From an uncultured Armatimonadota bacterium (GTDB taxonomy: Bacteria > Armatimonadota > Fimbriimonadia > Fimbriimonadales > Fimbriimonadaceae), in assembly GCA_903927025.1 (NCBI GenBank), contig CAIYLG010000015.1:1-64000 (forward strand): a stretch of DNA of 64,000 bases. The letters are read 5' to 3'. The notes under the pieces were generated by a model. That model did no database searches and was not told the origin of the DNA. It worked only from the letters and a program-made list of their open reading frames with translations. Position numbers and translations under genes: made by a program. This document shows positions 16,291-26,938 of this stretch, piece by piece. Within the stretch, counting starts at the first letter, position 1, and each line of letters opens with the position of its first letter.

Positions 16291-16506
16291 TTATCCCGCT
16301 ACGATAAGCATCCCCAGGCCCAGAGGCAATGATACAAACTTGAATACCTGAATAGACATAAGCAGTTCGGCCAAAACTAGGCCTGAGCCCTTGCCGAACG
16401 GCCGAACTATTTCGGGCAACAATTGCGAGACAATTCTAAGCGTGAGGGCAGATAGGTAGACCGCACCATAACCGATCGCAAAGAGGGGATCATTTTGTCC
16501 AGTCAT
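16291..16506 (-). CDS. Small membrane protein, unknown
   Basis: The 71-residue protein has hydrophobic segments near residues 8-28 and 43-70 and an ATG start. It is the outermost member of the row of small minus-strand membrane genes. No family is recognised. Confidence 0.4.
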   Translation of the reverse strand: MTGQNDPLFAIGYGAVYLSALTLRIVSQLLPEIVRPFGKGSGLVLAELLMSIQVFKFVSLPLGLGMLIVAG

Positions 16507-16644
16507 GCCAAATCAGATTATCAGGTGGAAGATAAACTGGCTAGCAGGCTAAGGGTATAGGGAGTCGAAACATCTGCCGTGGCACCTACAGGTTTCCGGA
16601 GAGCCAACCCACTTTGAGGTTGAACCGTTTGGTCGCCCTTTGAC

Positions 16645-16678
16645 CCCAAGGTTAGCCGCCACAGCGGCTAACCTTGGG
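16645..16678. terminator. Perfect 15-bp hairpin after the oxidoreductase operon
   Basis: CCCAAGGTTAGCCGC at 16645-16659 pairs fully with 16664-16678 over a four-base loop. It lies 45 bases past the end of the minus-strand operon that finishes at 16723. There is no T-run on either side, so it is a strong stem of the U-less kind or an RNA-end stabiliser. Confidence 0.6.
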
Positions 16679-16722
16679 CTATGCGGAAGCAAGCCCTACA
16701 CGCTTGGGGCGCGAAAATATCT

Positions 16723-17727
16723 TCATCCGACCAAATGCTTCGGCAAGTAGCTTTGGAGGACTTTGACGTAGTTCGCACGGTCGAAGGCGGCTGGGTTTAG
16801 GACGTGCTTTTTGCTCATGGAGCCTTTCATCTGCTCAACGGAACGATATCCGTGGCGATTGGCCCACTCGACGAATTCGGCCATAAGGACGGCGAGGTGT
16901 CCGGTGCCATTCTTGAGCAGCGAAGAGGTCGTCATCGCCACATCCGCACCGGCAAGAATGTACTTCGCAACATCGTGACCGCGGTGGACGCCGGTAGTCC
17001 CAGCTAGAGAGCCATTGATGTTGCCGTACAGATTGGCAATCCAAAGAAGCGGCAGACGGATTTCTCCGCTGTGGCTCAGTTCTAGACTCGGACGTACGTC
17101 TTGCCGCTCCATGTCGAAATCTGGCTGATATAGACGATTGAACAACACCAAACCATTGGCACCTGCGTCTACCAGTCTCTTTGCGGTGTAGCCCATTGAG
17201 CTGAAGTACGGCGGAAGTTTCACCGAAATGGGAATCACCACTGCTCTACGCACGGCGGCTACCATATCTTCATACTGCTTCTCCACGTCCATTGAGGACT
17301 GTGTGTAGCTCGGAATGAAGTAGGGGTTCAGTTCAATCGCGTCTGCGCCGGCCTGTTGAAGCTTCAGCGCGTACTCTGACCAGCCGTCGGGAGTACATGC
17401 ATTGAGGCTCGCAATGATAGGAATCTCGACAGATCGCTTTGCCCTCCGAATCAGGTCCAGATATTCATCTGGACCCGCCTCAAAGTCATCCATATTCGGA
17501 AAGAAGCTGAGGGATTCGGCAAAGGAGTTGGAGGAAGTGTGATCAAAGAAGTCATGAGATTCTGCCTCAAACCTGATCTGCTCCTCAAACAGGGAGAACA
17601 TCACGATGGCGGCAGCTCCTGAATCCTCCAGTCGACGTATTCCATCGAACTGCTGAGAGATCGGAGACGCGGAGGCAACGATCGGGTGCTTGAGCTCTAG
17701 GCCGAGATAGTGTGTTTTCAGATCCAT
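16723..17727 (-). CDS. Dihydroorotate dehydrogenase-like FMN protein, altered active site
   Basis: The 334-residue TIM-barrel protein begins DLKTHYLGLELKHPIVASAS, typical of class 1 dihydroorotate dehydrogenases, and has the FMN-type Lys in PISVKLPP (K170) and the AGADVAMTTSSLL phosphate-binding region. In true enzymes the base lies in an N-x-x-(C/S)-P-N motif; here the matching place reads NPYFIP (134-139), with no Cys or Ser. Together with its place three bases after the pyruvate oxidoreductase gene this argues for another reaction, perhaps as an electron-transfer or reductase partner. A ribosome site AGGAG lies in the end of the upstream gene. Confidence 0.8.
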   Translation of the reverse strand: MDLKTHYLGLELKHPIVASASPISQQFDGIRRLEDSGAAAIVMFSLFEEQIRFEAESHDFFDHTSSNSFAESLSFFPNMDDFEAGPDEYLDLIRRAKRSVEIPIIASLNACTPDGWSEYALKLQQAGADAIELNPYFIPSYTQSSMDVEKQYEDMVAAVRRAVVIPISVKLPPYFSSMGYTAKRLVDAGANGLVLFNRLYQPDFDMERQDVRPSLELSHSGEIRLPLLWIANLYGNINGSLAGTTGVHRGHDVAKYILAGADVAMTTSSLLKNGTGHLAVLMAEFVEWANRHGYRSVEQMKGSMSKKHVLNPAAFDRANYVKVLQSYLPKHLVG

Positions 17728-17730
17728 GAG

Positions 17731-20700
17731 TTAGCTCTCCTGTGCCATCTCTTCGTATAGGTGCCATCGATGGTCGATGCCACTTTGGGCGCTGGCCATC
17801 ATCGACTCCACCGCCTTCGGGTTCGTCTGTTTGAGCATTCGGAACCGGAGTTCGTTGTCCGAGAAGTCTCGGAACTTGCGAGTTGGGCGAGCGGAATCCA
17901 GAATGAACGGATTTTCACCAGACGGCTTTACCTCTGGGTTGTATCGGAGGAGCGGCCAGTAGCCGCTGTGGACGGCGAGCTGCTGCTGTTCCAGCCCCTT
18001 TTCCATGTTGATGCCATGGGCGATACAGTGGCTGTAGGCCAGGATAATCGAAGGTCCGTCGTACGCTTCCGCTTCTCGGAACGCGGTCACGGTCTGCTGA
18101 GGGTTGGCACCCATAGCGATTCGTGCCACATAGACGTTTCCGTAAGCAATTGCCTGGAGCGCGAGGTCTTTTTTGTTGACCTGCTTTCCACCATTGGCGA
18201 ATTTCGCGACGGCCGCCATTGGAGTCGACTTGGAAGCTTGGCCACCGGTGTTGGAGTAAACCTCGGTGTCCATCACGAGGACGTTCACATTTCGACCGGA
18301 GGCTAGGACGTGGTCCAGACCGCCCGATCCAATATCGTAAGCCCATCCATCGCCACCCACGATCCATACGCTTCTTCGCACCAGCGAGTCGGCGACGGCA
18401 AGGAGGAGTTGGGCTTCGGTTCCTGGGACGTCCTTGAGAATCAGCTTGAGGACGGCCACCCGCTCTCGCTGTTTTCGTATGTCTGACTCAATCCGCTGAG
18501 GAGCTGAGATCAGGTCATCGACAAGGCTGGTCCCGATGCGGTCGGCCAACTTCTTCAACAGACGCTCTGCGGAAGCTCGATGCCGGTCGGAGGCGACGCG
18601 CATTCCAAGTCCGAATTCGGCATTGTCCTCAAAGAGCGAGTTTGACCATGCAGGTCCTCTTCCCTCCGAGTTCACCGACCAAGGGGTGGTGGGCAGATTG
18701 CCACCATAGATGGAGGAACAGCCTGTCGCGTTGGCGACCAACATTCGATCTCCAAATAGTTGTGATAAGAGCTTGAGATAGGGCGTTTCGCCGCATCCGG
18801 CGCAGGCACCCGAGAACTCAAACAGGGGCTCCAGGAATTGGGCTCCGCGAACGGTGCTGAAGTCGATACTGCTTCGATTGTTGACGGGAATACTTTCGAA
18901 GAAGTCGTTGTGGGCGGTACCAACGGTGACCTTTTCGGGATCCTTGGGAATCATGTTGATGGCACGGCGATCTGCCTGACGTCGATCCCGCACCGGACAG
19001 GCATCGACGCAGAGCGTGCAGCCGGTGCAGTCTTGAGCGTACACCTGAAGGGTGTAGCGAGTGTCGGGGAATCCTTTTGCCTCGATCGGGGCGCTGGCAA
19101 ACCCTGCTGGCGCTTCGGCGAGGGTCTCCTTGTTGAACAACCGAGTACGGATGACTCCGTGTGGACAGACAAGGCTGCAGTTGCCGCACTGAATGCAGAG
19201 TTCGGGATCCCATTCGGGAATGAACTCGGCGATATTGCGCTTCTCCCACTTTGAAGTGCCGCTTGGGTACGTGCCGTCAATCGGAAGGTCTCCGACCGGG
19301 ATATTGTCGCCATCGCCAGCGATGATGCGAGCGGTCACTCTTTGGACAAACTCAGGGGCGCCGGCGGCAACTGGATCGAGCAGCTGGCGGACGCTGGTGG
19401 CATCGGCGGGGACTTTGACCTCAAAGAGGTTGGCCACCGTCTGGTCGACCGCCTCAAAGTTCTTGCGGACAATCTCTTCGCCCTTCTTGCCGTAGGTCTT
19501 CTTAATCGCCTTCTTGATCTTGCCGATGGCCTCTTCCGCTGGCAGAACGCCAGAGATGGCAAAGAAGCAAGTCTGCATGATGGTGTTGGTTCGGTTGCCC
19601 ATTCCCACCGCACGTGCGACCTGTGACGCATCGATGACAAAGAAGCGCAGCTTCTTGTTGAGGATCTGATGCTGCATGATCTCGGGAAGCTGATCCCAAA
19701 CTTCATCGGGTCCGTATGGGCTGTTCAGAAGGAACGTTCCACCGGGAGCTGCAAGGCGAAGAATGTCCGTTCGGTCGATGAAATTGAACTGGTGGCAAGC
19801 CACGAACTGGGCGTTCTTGATGAGATACGGTGACCGAATCGGTCGAGGTCCGAACCTTAGGTGAGAAACCGTTTGGGAGCCCGACTTCTTGGAGTCGTAT
19901 AGGAAGTAGCCCTGGGCGTAGAACTTGGGATCCTCACCAATGATCTTGATCGTGTTCTTGTTGGCGCCCACGGTTCCGTCGGCACCTAAACCGTAGAAGA
20001 TGGCTCGGTGAACGTCGTTTGGTTCGATGTCGAGATCCCGATCAAAGTCGAGGCTGGTACCAGCAACGTCGTCGATAATGCCAAGCGTGAAGTGGCGCTT
20101 TGGCTTAGCGGCAGACAGTTCATCAAACACAGCTTTGACCATGCCCGGGTTGAACTCTTTTGAGGAAAGCCCATAGCGGCCCGCGATGATTCTGGGCATG
20201 CTTCCGGTTTCTTCCGAGGCTTCAAAGTAGGCGTTGACAACGTCTGCGTAGAGCGGCTCACCCGAGGCCCCTGGCTCCTTGGTTCGGTCTAGCACTGCGA
20301 TACTTTTTGCAGTCGTGGGGATAGCCGCAAGGAGTCGGTCCGCTGCGAATGGGCGGAACAGATGGACTTGAATGACACCAACGTTTTCACCGCGGGCGTT
20401 GAGATAATCGCAGGTTTCCCGAACCGTCTCCGCTCCGGAACCCATGATGATGATTACGCGGTCCGCAGTCTTCGACCCGAAGTATTCAAACAGCTTGTAG
20501 TACCGGCCGGTGAGCTGGCCGAATTGATCCATGGCCTTCTCGACGATTTCTGGACATCGAGCATAGAACGGATTCACCGTTTCTCGGCTTTGGAAGTAGA
20601 CGTCTGGATTTTGAGCGGTGCCTCGAATGAACGGTGCGTCTGGATTGAGGGATCGCTTTCGCTGGGCAATAACGAGGTCTTCATTGATCATCGCTCGGAT

Positions 20701-21300
20701 CTGCTCATCTGAGAGCATCACCAGCTTGTTAACTTCATGGGAGGTTCGGAAGCCGTCGAAAAAGTGAATGAACGGCAGCCTGCTTTCTAGAGTCGCCGCC
20801 TGGGCGATGAGCGCGAGGTCGTGCGCTTCTTGAACCGAACCGGAGGCGAGCTGAGCGAAGCCCGTGCTTCTTGCCGCCATCACGTCCTGGTGGTCGCCGA
20901 AGATGGAAAGGCCCTGAGTAGCGATAGATCTTGCCGCGACATGGATTACGCATGGAGTGAGTTCACCCGCGATCTTGTACATGTTGGGAATCATAAGGAG
21001 GAGGCCCTGAGATGCAGTAAAGGTCGTGGTAAGCGAACCTGCCTGAAGTGCTCCATGAACGGTGCCAGCCGCACCCGCTTCGCTCTGCATCTCGATGACG
21101 TCTGGAACTTCGCCCCAGATGTTCGTTTTGCCTTCGCTTGCCCACTGGTCGGCAAGTTCAGCCATCGTCGATGACGGAGTGATCGGATAGATCGAGCAAA
21201 CGTCGTTCACTCGATAGGCAACGTAGGCGGCGGCCTCGTTGCCATCAATCGTTGCGATTTCTAAGTCAATTGCAGTGGGAGCATCTAAGACTTTGCTCAT
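17731..21300 (-). CDS. nifJ: Pyruvate:ferredoxin (flavodoxin) oxidoreductase
   Basis: The 1189-residue single-chain enzyme turns pyruvate, CoA and oxidised ferredoxin into acetyl-CoA, CO2 and reduced ferredoxin. All domains are present: an N-terminal domain with YPITPSSTMAELAD, the central gamma and CoA parts, two ferredoxin motifs (CIQCGNCSLVCP and CTGCTLCVDACP), the CAGCGETPYLKLL cluster site, and the TPP site GDGWAYDIGSGG to VYSNTGGQ. ATG at 21300 overlaps the stop of the upstream gene (ATGA); a longer frame to 21360 lies inside that gene. It sits between a GltD-like electron-transfer protein and a DHOD-like protein, suggesting one redox unit linking pyruvate oxidation to NAD(P)H. Confidence 0.97.
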   Translation of the reverse strand: MSKVLDAPTAIDLEIATIDGNEAAAYVAYRVNDVCSIYPITPSSTMAELADQWASEGKTNIWGEVPDVIEMQSEAGAAGTVHGALQAGSLTTTFTASQGLLLMIPNMYKIAGELTPCVIHVAARSIATQGLSIFGDHQDVMAARSTGFAQLASGSVQEAHDLALIAQAATLESRLPFIHFFDGFRTSHEVNKLVMLSDEQIRAMINEDLVIAQRKRSLNPDAPFIRGTAQNPDVYFQSRETVNPFYARCPEIVEKAMDQFGQLTGRYYKLFEYFGSKTADRVIIIMGSGAETVRETCDYLNARGENVGVIQVHLFRPFAADRLLAAIPTTAKSIAVLDRTKEPGASGEPLYADVVNAYFEASEETGSMPRIIAGRYGLSSKEFNPGMVKAVFDELSAAKPKRHFTLGIIDDVAGTSLDFDRDLDIEPNDVHRAIFYGLGADGTVGANKNTIKIIGEDPKFYAQGYFLYDSKKSGSQTVSHLRFGPRPIRSPYLIKNAQFVACHQFNFIDRTDILRLAAPGGTFLLNSPYGPDEVWDQLPEIMQHQILNKKLRFFVIDASQVARAVGMGNRTNTIMQTCFFAISGVLPAEEAIGKIKKAIKKTYGKKGEEIVRKNFEAVDQTVANLFEVKVPADATSVRQLLDPVAAGAPEFVQRVTARIIAGDGDNIPVGDLPIDGTYPSGTSKWEKRNIAEFIPEWDPELCIQCGNCSLVCPHGVIRTRLFNKETLAEAPAGFASAPIEAKGFPDTRYTLQVYAQDCTGCTLCVDACPVRDRRQADRRAINMIPKDPEKVTVGTAHNDFFESIPVNNRSSIDFSTVRGAQFLEPLFEFSGACAGCGETPYLKLLSQLFGDRMLVANATGCSSIYGGNLPTTPWSVNSEGRGPAWSNSLFEDNAEFGLGMRVASDRHRASAERLLKKLADRIGTSLVDDLISAPQRIESDIRKQRERVAVLKLILKDVPGTEAQLLLAVADSLVRRSVWIVGGDGWAYDIGSGGLDHVLASGRNVNVLVMDTEVYSNTGGQASKSTPMAAVAKFANGGKQVNKKDLALQAIAYGNVYVARIAMGANPQQTVTAFREAEAYDGPSIILAYSHCIAHGINMEKGLEQQQLAVHSGYWPLLRYNPEVKPSGENPFILDSARPTRKFRDFSDNELRFRMLKQTNPKAVESMMASAQSGIDHRWHLYEEMAQES

Positions 21301-22946
21301 TTCAGGATCCTCTCGCGGGATGCGGGTTCTGGGACAAGGGAGATGGCATGGCATGGGCACTGCTCAAAGCAGGTGGCACAGCCCGTGCACTTGTTGAAAT
21401 CAACGGAGTAGCGTGCGCCTTCACCGAGCTTGATAATCGCGTCTTCTGGACATGCACCGTAGCAGCCGTCGCACTCAAAGCAGTTGCCGCAGGAGAAGCA
21501 GCGAGAGGATTCGAAGATCACTTCTGCTTCCGAGAGTCCACCGATGACTTCGCCAAAGCCATCCTTTCGACCCGCCAGATCTAGCTGGGGCTGGGAGGTC
21601 TTGGTGACGCCAGTGAAGAACCACAGCTTCAGCTTGTCGTAGGTTGCAATCGGCCGTTCCGGACTGGTTTCCGCCTGCTTCTGAGTAAGGAAAGAGTCGA
21701 TGTTTCGTGCAGCCTTTTTACCATGACCTACACCAATCGTTACCGTTCGCTCCGATGGCACCATGTCGCCGCCGGCGAAGATACCGGCGTGTCCCGTCAT
21801 CAGTTGGGCATCCACAACGACCGTTCCGTCGTTTTTGAATTCGATGTCGGGAACCCGGCGCAGAAAGCCGGTGTCGGTATCTTGGCCGAGAGCAAGGATC
21901 AGGTCGTCCGCTTCGACGGTTTCAAATTTCCCAGTTGGTACGGGCCTTCCCTTCTCGTCGATGTCCATCTGCTCGACGGTGATCGTCGTCGCTTCGATTG
22001 ACTTGATGGTTCGAAGCCAGTGGATGTCAACGCCCTCTTCAATCGCCTCGTCTGCCTCAATCTGGTGAGCCGGCATGTGGTCGCGATCTCGACGATAAAT
22101 GATCATCGGGTCGGAACCGAGCCGCATCGCGACTCGAGCCGCGTCCATGGCGGTGTTGCCTCCACCGTAGATGGCGACGCGTCTTCCGAGTTTAGGTGCC
22201 GAACCCATTTCAACGTCTCGGAGGAAAGTGACGGCATCAAGAATTTTTCCGGCATCTCTTGCTGGGATCTCTGTCTTCTTTCCAAGGTGAGCGCCGACGG
22301 CAATAAAGGCGGCGTGGAAGCCTCCCTCCGCCAGTTCCCTTGCGAGATCTTCGACCTTATGGTTGAGCGTGATCTTCACTCCCATTCGGCAGATTCGTGC
22401 GATTTCGGCGTCCAAGATATTGCGCGGAAGTCGGTAGGCAGGAATGCCAAACCGCATCATGCCACCAGCCTGGGGACCCGCATCTCGAATCTCAACCTCG
22501 TAACCAAGCAGCGCAAGGTGATGAGCGCACGAGAGGCCGCTCGGTCCAGCGCCAACGACGAGGACCTTCTTGCCCGTCTTTTTGGCTGGCAACTCTGGGG
22601 TCCACTCCTTTTCGATGGCTAGGTCACCAAGGAACCGTTCGATCGCGTGGATGCTCAGCGGATCGTCAAACTCAGATCGATTGCAGTTTGACTCGCATGG
22701 GTGATAGCAGACGCGCCCGTGAACGGCGGGCATCGGGTTGTCTCGAACGATGACTTCCCAAGCGCCTCTGAAGTCGCCGGCAGAAGCCAACGAGAGCCAA
22801 GCCTGGATATTCTCCCCGGCGGGGCAAGCGTGGTTGCATGAGGGTTTCAGGTCCTGATAAATGGGACGCTGAATGCGAATGGGACCCGTTCGACGCTCGT
22901 GCGTAAGGTCCGGCGGTAGCGTGAGATCTGAACGATTCGAATTCAC
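21297..22946 (-). CDS. GltD/NfnB-like FAD oxidoreductase with C-terminal ferredoxin domain
   Basis: Domains in order are an N-terminal cysteine domain (CNHACPAGENIQAW and CYHPCESNCNR) that binds Fe-S clusters, an FAD Rossmann fold (GAGPSGLSCAHHLALLG), a second nucleotide fold (YGGGNTAMDAARVAMRLG) and a C-terminal two-cluster ferredoxin (CFSCGNCFECDGCYGACP and CTGCATCFEQCP). This is the plan of the small subunit of glutamate synthase and of related NAD(P)H:acceptor subunits. No large glutamate synthase subunit is present, so with nifJ directly downstream it most likely moves electrons between ferredoxin and NAD(P). GTG at 22946 has GGGAG six bases upstream; ATG at 22952 touches that site, and a GTG at 23021 lies inside a hairpin, so both are less likely. 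Confidence 0.88.
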   Translation of the reverse strand: MNSNRSDLTLPPDLTHERRTGPIRIQRPIYQDLKPSCNHACPAGENIQAWLSLASAGDFRGAWEVIVRDNPMPAVHGRVCYHPCESNCNRSEFDDPLSIHAIERFLGDLAIEKEWTPELPAKKTGKKVLVVGAGPSGLSCAHHLALLGYEVEIRDAGPQAGGMMRFGIPAYRLPRNILDAEIARICRMGVKITLNHKVEDLARELAEGGFHAAFIAVGAHLGKKTEIPARDAGKILDAVTFLRDVEMGSAPKLGRRVAIYGGGNTAMDAARVAMRLGSDPMIIYRRDRDHMPAHQIEADEAIEEGVDIHWLRTIKSIEATTITVEQMDIDEKGRPVPTGKFETVEADDLILALGQDTDTGFLRRVPDIEFKNDGTVVVDAQLMTGHAGIFAGGDMVPSERTVTIGVGHGKKAARNIDSFLTQKQAETSPERPIATYDKLKLWFFTGVTKTSQPQLDLAGRKDGFGEVIGGLSEAEVIFESSRCFSCGNCFECDGCYGACPEDAIIKLGEGARYSVDFNKCTGCATCFEQCPCHAISLVPEPASRERILK

Positions 22947-23020
22947 TAACATCTCCCGGCGTACACCGTCATCCAGGGGATATATGAATCGGAGAGGTTC
23001 AGCAGAACCTGGGCGGTTCA

Positions 23021-23069
23021 CCCCGCGGAGTGAGGTTTCCTGCTAATCAGCATAGACCTCAGTGCGGGG
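23021..23069. terminator. Hairpin between fhs and the oxidoreductase operon
   Basis: CCCCGC (23021-23026) and TGAGGT (23031-23036) pair with ACCTCA (23056-23061) and GCGGGG (23064-23069), giving an interrupted stem 42 bases past the fhs stop. There is no T-run. Just beyond it AGGTTC-AGCA-GAACCT at 22995-23010 is a second inverted repeat, near a possible -10 (CATATATCC, minus strand) for the downstream operon. Confidence 0.45.
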
Positions 23070-23110
23070 TTCCAACCGTCGGTATTTCTGTGGACAAAGT
23101 TCGGGTACGA

Positions 23111-24739
23111 CTAGAACAAGCCCGTAATCTTTCCGCTCTCGTCGACGTCAATTTGGAAGGCTGTCGGTGTTTTGCCCAGCCCCGGCATCAGCATGATGTC
23201 TCCACAGACTGCGACAAGGAATCCTGCGCCCGCGGAAAGGCGAATGTCTCGCACGTGAAGCGTGAAACCCTCAGGGGCATTGATCAGCGAAGCATTGTCG
23301 GTGAGGCTGTACTGAGTCTTGGCCACACACACTGGCAGGTTATCAAATCCCTTCTTCTTCAGCCATTCCAACGTCTTCTTCGCCTTGTCCGATAGTTCCA
23401 CCGTTACACCGCCATGGGCTTTTAGCACGATGGCTAGGATCTTCTCCTCAAAACTCTGTGTCGGGCTGTAAAGCGGCGTGAAGGTGGACGGAGTCTCCGC
23501 CATTTCGGCAACGACCCGTGCAAGCTCCGTACAGCCTTCGCCTCCCCCTCCCCACGGATTGCAGGTGATTGCTTGAACGCCAATTTCCGCACACATCTCG
23601 ATGAGTGCATCGTGATCTTCTAGCGAATCTTCTGCTCTTCGGTTAATCGCCACGACCACGGGAGGGCCGTAAGACTGGAGGTGCCGAATGTGGCGCTTCA
23701 GGTTGCCGACTCCTATTGCCAAATCCCCTCCTCCGTGGTGCTGAAGGGCTCGAATGGTAGCGACGAGGACGATGGCATCGGGTCCGTATCCGAGACGCGG
23801 GCACAGAATGTTGAGGAATTTCTCCGCACCCAGGTCTGATCCAAAGCCCGCCTCGGTGACAGTGTAATCTGCCAGTCCAAGCGCACATTTCGTTCCAAGA
23901 ATGGAGCTGCAGCCGTGGGCTATGTTTCCAAAGGGGCCACCGTGGACAAACGCCAGTCCCCCTTCCATTGTTTGGACGATGTTGGGTCGAATCGCAGAGG
24001 CGAGAAGTGCGGTCATGGCACCGTGAGCTTTCAGATCACGTGCGTAGATCGGCTCCTTCTTTCGGCTACGCGCTACCACGATGGAGCCCAATCTCTCCTT
24101 TAAGTCTGATAACGATGTGGACAGACACAAAATTGCCATGATCTCGCTAGCGGGCGTGATCACAAAGCCATCCTCTCGAAGCACACCGTTTCCGCTGCCC
24201 ATGCCGACAATGATCTCGCGGAGCGCACGATCATTCATGTCAATGGTTCTGGGCCACATGACACTTCGGGTATCGATTTCCAACTCGTTTCCAAAGTGGA
24301 TATGGGCGTCCAAGATCGCGCTGAGAAGGTTGTGGGCGGCCGTGATGGCTGGGAAATCGCCGGTGAAGAACAGGTTGATGTCCTCCATCGGAAGCACCTG
24401 GCTGTAGCCACCTCCACAGGCACCACCCTTCACACCAAAGATTGGGCCCAGGGCAGGCTCTCTGATCGCGGGAACAGCCAGCTTTCCGATCTTCTGCAGG
24501 CCCTGAGACAGGCCAACTGTCACGGTGGACTTCCCCTCTCCAGCAGGAGTTGGGCTTACCGCGCTGACTAAAATCAACTTGCCTCGCTTGACCGCACCCA
24601 GTGAGACAACAGCTTCCGGTTTGATCTTTGCCTTGTATGTCCCCAACGGTTCGAAGTCATTTGGGCCAAGCCCAGCGTCGTGTGCGACTGACGTGATTGG
24701 CCTCATTTCGGCCTGTTGGGCGATGTCTAGGTTGGTCAT
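23111..24739 (-). CDS. fhs: Formate-tetrahydrofolate ligase
   Basis: The 542-residue protein joins formate to tetrahydrofolate using ATP, giving 10-formyl-THF for one-carbon metabolism. The ATP site TPAGEGKSTVTVGL is near residues 62-75, followed by EPALGPIFGVKGGACGGGYSQV, the family signature, and INLFFTGDFPAI. The length is close to the usual 550-560. The ATG at 24739 fits the N-terminus of known members. It precedes the pyruvate oxidoreductase operon on the same strand but is separated by a hairpin, so co-transcription may be partial. Confidence 0.97.
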   Translation of the reverse strand: MTNLDIAQQAEMRPITSVAHDAGLGPNDFEPLGTYKAKIKPEAVVSLGAVKRGKLILVSAVSPTPAGEGKSTVTVGLSQGLQKIGKLAVPAIREPALGPIFGVKGGACGGGYSQVLPMEDINLFFTGDFPAITAAHNLLSAILDAHIHFGNELEIDTRSVMWPRTIDMNDRALREIIVGMGSGNGVLREDGFVITPASEIMAILCLSTSLSDLKERLGSIVVARSRKKEPIYARDLKAHGAMTALLASAIRPNIVQTMEGGLAFVHGGPFGNIAHGCSSILGTKCALGLADYTVTEAGFGSDLGAEKFLNILCPRLGYGPDAIVLVATIRALQHHGGGDLAIGVGNLKRHIRHLQSYGPPVVVAINRRAEDSLEDHDALIEMCAEIGVQAITCNPWGGGGEGCTELARVVAEMAETPSTFTPLYSPTQSFEEKILAIVLKAHGGVTVELSDKAKKTLEWLKKKGFDNLPVCVAKTQYSLTDNASLINAPEGFTLHVRDIRLSAGAGFLVAVCGDIMLMPGLGKTPTAFQIDVDESGKITGLF

Positions 24740-24855
24740 GATCTGGTACTTGGCTTCTTCCGAGCCTTCAACAATCTACTGGAAATCTAAGCAGAAGCAT
24801 TGTCGTCGGTTCCCTTGACAGCAGACGACGTTACGAATTGGCTACCCTTTCTGCG

Positions 24856-25452
24856 ATGCCACATATCCTTATCATCAATGGTTCGTTGGGCGGAAACTCC
24901 GGCAACACGGGTGAATTACTCGCGATTGCGGAAGAGGCGCTTTCAGAGAGATGCACTGTGAGCTATCTGGAACTGGTACGCGAACCCAGCATTGATCGGA
25001 TTATTGAGGAAGTTGGAAAGGCAGACGGGTTTGTCTTCGGCAGTGGAACCTACTGGGACTCTTGGGGTTCACCGATGCAACTGTTCTTTGAAACCACGGC
25101 TCACACTGAAGGTGGCGAAATCTGGTTCGGAAAGCCAGTCGTAGGAATCGTAACCGCTCATGCAGTTGGTGCCAAAGGAGTGCTCACTCGTTTGCTTGGA
25201 GTGCTGAATGTTTACGGTTTGCGCATTCCACCTCTTGGCGGGCTCGCCTACACTTGGTCCAACGATGCGGCGCTAGAAACCGCAAGTGACCACCTGCGCC
25301 GAGAGCTCTGGAAACCGACGGACGTCCAAGTGGTCTGCCACAACCTCGTCGAGATGGTGCTCGGCACCAACGAGTGGCGCACGTGGCCAACGGTGGAAGG
25401 GGAGGCCGGCAACAAGTGGCTGTACGCCTACTCGGGCCGACCCAATGCCTGA
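24856..25452 (+). CDS. NAD(P)H-dependent FMN reductase/flavodoxin-like protein
   Basis: From ATG at 24856 the product has 198 residues and begins PHILIINGSLGGNSGNTGELL, a flavodoxin-fold phosphate loop (GSxxxxSxT type) of the NADPH-dependent FMN reductase family. DGFVFGSGTYWDSWGSPMQLFFE is the second FMN-contacting loop. The substrate is unknown; members reduce quinones, azo dyes or free FMN. A TTG six codons upstream is less likely. It converges on argG. Confidence 0.8.
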   Translation: MPHILIINGSLGGNSGNTGELLAIAEEALSERCTVSYLELVREPSIDRIIEEVGKADGFVFGSGTYWDSWGSPMQLFFETTAHTEGGEIWFGKPVVGIVTAHAVGAKGVLTRLLGVLNVYGLRIPPLGGLAYTWSNDAALETASDHLRRELWKPTDVQVVCHNLVEMVLGTNEWRTWPTVEGEAGNKWLYAYSGRPNA

Positions 25453-25462
25453 AGCAGGAAGC

Positions 25463-26875
<1,413 letters not shown>

Positions 26876-26899
26876 TCAGTGCTTCTTTGGGTTCAACAG

Positions 26900-26928
26900 G
26901 TGACGGTTTCATGTCAACCCGCTATAGT
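26900..26928 (+). promoter_or_regulatory. Promoter of the SMP-30 gene, probably leaderless
   Basis: GTGACG (26900-26905) and TATAGT (26923-26928) are separated by 17 bases. The -10 ends ten bases before the ATG at 26939, so the transcript would start at or just before the start codon, and no ribosome site is seen. Confidence 0.5.
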
Positions 26929-26938
26929 TATCTCCAAT

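Noticed and set aside
17761-18306. Plus-strand frame of 181 codons
   Set aside because: It is a shadow of the nifJ C-terminus with no ribosome site.
22947-23021. Longer N-terminus of the GltD-like protein from GTG 23021
   Set aside because: It begins inside a hairpin after fhs, and its residues do not look like the family start.
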